A stretch of DNA of 64,000 nucleotides from Nocardia australiensis (GTDB lineage: Bacteria > Actinomycetota > Actinomycetes > Mycobacteriales > Mycobacteriaceae): assembly GCF_020733705.1 (NCBI RefSeq), contig NZ_JAJFZM010000001.1, positions 868,001-932,000 of the forward strand. The letters are read 5' to 3'. The translations under genes were made by a program, and so were the position numbers. Below the pieces are notes generated by a model. The model was not told where the DNA came from. It made no database searches and worked only from the letters and a program-made list of their open reading frames with translations. Each line of letters begins with the position of its first letter. Positions within the stretch are counted from its first letter, which is position 1. Below are positions 63,281 through 64,000 of the stretch, piece by piece.

Positions 63281-64000
63281 AATGGATTCTCACACCGGAC
63301 GAATTCACGCATGTCTGGGAAAACGAAACGAGCCTGGACCGCCGACCCTACCCGGTCAATATGATGCCCGCGGGCACCGTGCGCACCGAAACCGAATACG
63401 CCGCACTGCGATTGCCACAGCGGTTCGCCCGCCAGGCCGACCCCGACCTGTCCGCCGCGCTCATGCTGTGCGCACGCACCGATGCGACCACCATCACGAT
63501 CTCCGGTGAACGCACCGCGCACGGACGCAGCAGCAGCAGCACGCCCGACAGCGCTCGGATCCTCGCCTTCGCCGCGGTCGTGCACAATCACGCGGGCATT
63601 TTGGTGGCCGCACCAGACAAGGTGACCGTGCAGATGTGCCACGCCCGCACCGTCGGTGGGCGTCTGGTCCAGATCATCGGCCCGGCACGGGCGGGCAGGC
63701 TCAGCTCGATGCGCGAACCGCAGGACGCGGTATTGAATTCCGACCGCGCCGAGCCGTTCGTCGCCAATGGTGAACGCTCGGCCGCACGTTTGCGCCGGAC
63801 GTTGCGAAAACCGGTCGACGGTCGCGGATTCATCACCGTGACCGTGGAGCCCGATCATCCGATGTCCCCGCCGACCCGGCATCGCAGTTGGCTCGATTTC
63901 ACCGGCGATGGCCGCTACCTGCTCACCTCGTCCGACGATCTGGTGCTCACCCCCGTATCCGACGAGGAGTTCGCCGGCCAAATACAGCGCCTGGCCCAGA
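63277..64000 (+). CDS. EspG-family type VII secretion chaperone, 3' end outside the window
   Basis: At least 241 residues are present and the frame is open at the right edge. It starts VKWILTPDEFTHVWENETSL, and SGRYLLTSSDDLVLTPVSDE-like sequence lies near the end of the visible part. The opening FTHVWE, the middle AVVHNHAGILVAAPDKVTVQ and VTVEPDHPMSPPTR are of the EspG type. EspG binds the tip of PPE proteins and keeps PE/PPE pairs soluble before ESX export. The GTG overlaps the PPE-like stop. Confidence 0.75.
   Translation, partial: MKWILTPDEFTHVWENETSLDRRPYPVNMMPAGTVRTETEYAALRLPQRFARQADPDLSAALMLCARTDATTITISGERTAHGRSSSSTPDSARILAFAAVVHNHAGILVAAPDKVTVQMCHARTVGGRLVQIIGPARAGRLSSMREPQDAVLNSDRAEPFVANGERSAARLRRTLRKPVDGRGFITVTVEPDHPMSPPTRHRSWLDFTGDGRYLLTSSDDLVLTPVSDEEFAGQIQRLAQ

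Noticed and set aside
1..64000. tRNA, rRNA, CRISPR array, integrase or insertion sequence
   Set aside because: I looked for T-arm and anticodon patterns, regularly spaced direct repeats of 25-40 bp with unique spacers, and transposase motifs. None was found. The tandem repeats present have no spacers.

Overview
The window is high-GC actinobacterial chromosome, most probably from Nocardia. The evidence is a mycothiol gene (mshA), a heparin-binding hemagglutinin homologue (hbhA), senX3-regX3, an EspG/PPE-like type VII cassette, the 33-residue ribosomal protein bS22, and a gene order that runs through most of the Mycobacterium tuberculosis interval Rv0529 to Rv0472c in inverse orientation. No rRNA, tRNA, CRISPR, transposase or phage gene was seen. 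Nearly all of the window is coding, and many genes overlap by 4 bp (ATGA/GTGA), so long operons are translationally coupled.

Layout. 1-5.9 kb: an accessory stretch with a Clp-N/HTH pair under a double palindrome, cysteine desulfhydrase, bldC, small membrane or secreted proteins and a VapBC-type toxin-antitoxin pair. 5.9-12.8 kb: one leftward operon, hemL - histidine phosphatase - TlpA thioredoxin - two small duplicated ORFs - ccdA - resB - ccsB, which joins haem synthesis to system II cytochrome c maturation. 12.9-17.2 kb: small secreted and membrane proteins plus hemB. 17.2-22.7 kb: glutaredoxin - rex - hemA - hemC - hemD, with a Rex-type operator ahead of rex. 22.8-28.7 kb: serB-like HAD phosphatase, a 0.75 kb array of hairpin-bearing repeats, lysophospholipid-type acyltransferase, epimerase, bS22, excisionase-type HTH and proC with a tandemly duplicated 3' end. 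28.8-36.9 kb: thioesterase, TIM-barrel isomerase, a disordered membrane protein, ppx, an Rv0495c-type protein and regX3/senX3. 37-45.8 kb: secreted CocE-type hydrolase, gpm1, a ROK kinase, a second site of the repeat family, a YbjN protein, mshA, an alpha/beta hydrolase, an SDR and mscL. 45.9-54.1 kb: cell wall and housekeeping genes (L,D-transpeptidase, murB, two DUF2505 genes, methyltransferase, AbiEi-like, DUF2993, deoC, GNAT, purU). 54.3-61.9 kb: DUF2516, hbhA, its XRE regulator, DUF445, TetR, ABC1 kinase, a saccharopine-dehydrogenase-like enoyl reductase and a methyltransferase. 62.2-64 kb: a three-gene PPE/EspG-like cassette cut by the right edge.

The main functional theme is tetrapyrrole synthesis (hemA, L, B, C, D) placed with cytochrome c assembly and the NADH/NAD+ sensor Rex. 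The observations most worth following are: (1) a dispersed repeat with a long stem-loop that sits at the 3' ends of genes and supplies their stop codon or C-terminus; (2) two tandem paralogous small ORFs inside the cytochrome c maturation operon; (3) duplicated palindromes overlapping an apparently leaderless promoter of the Clp-N/HTH pair; (4) the orphan PPE/EspG-like cassette.
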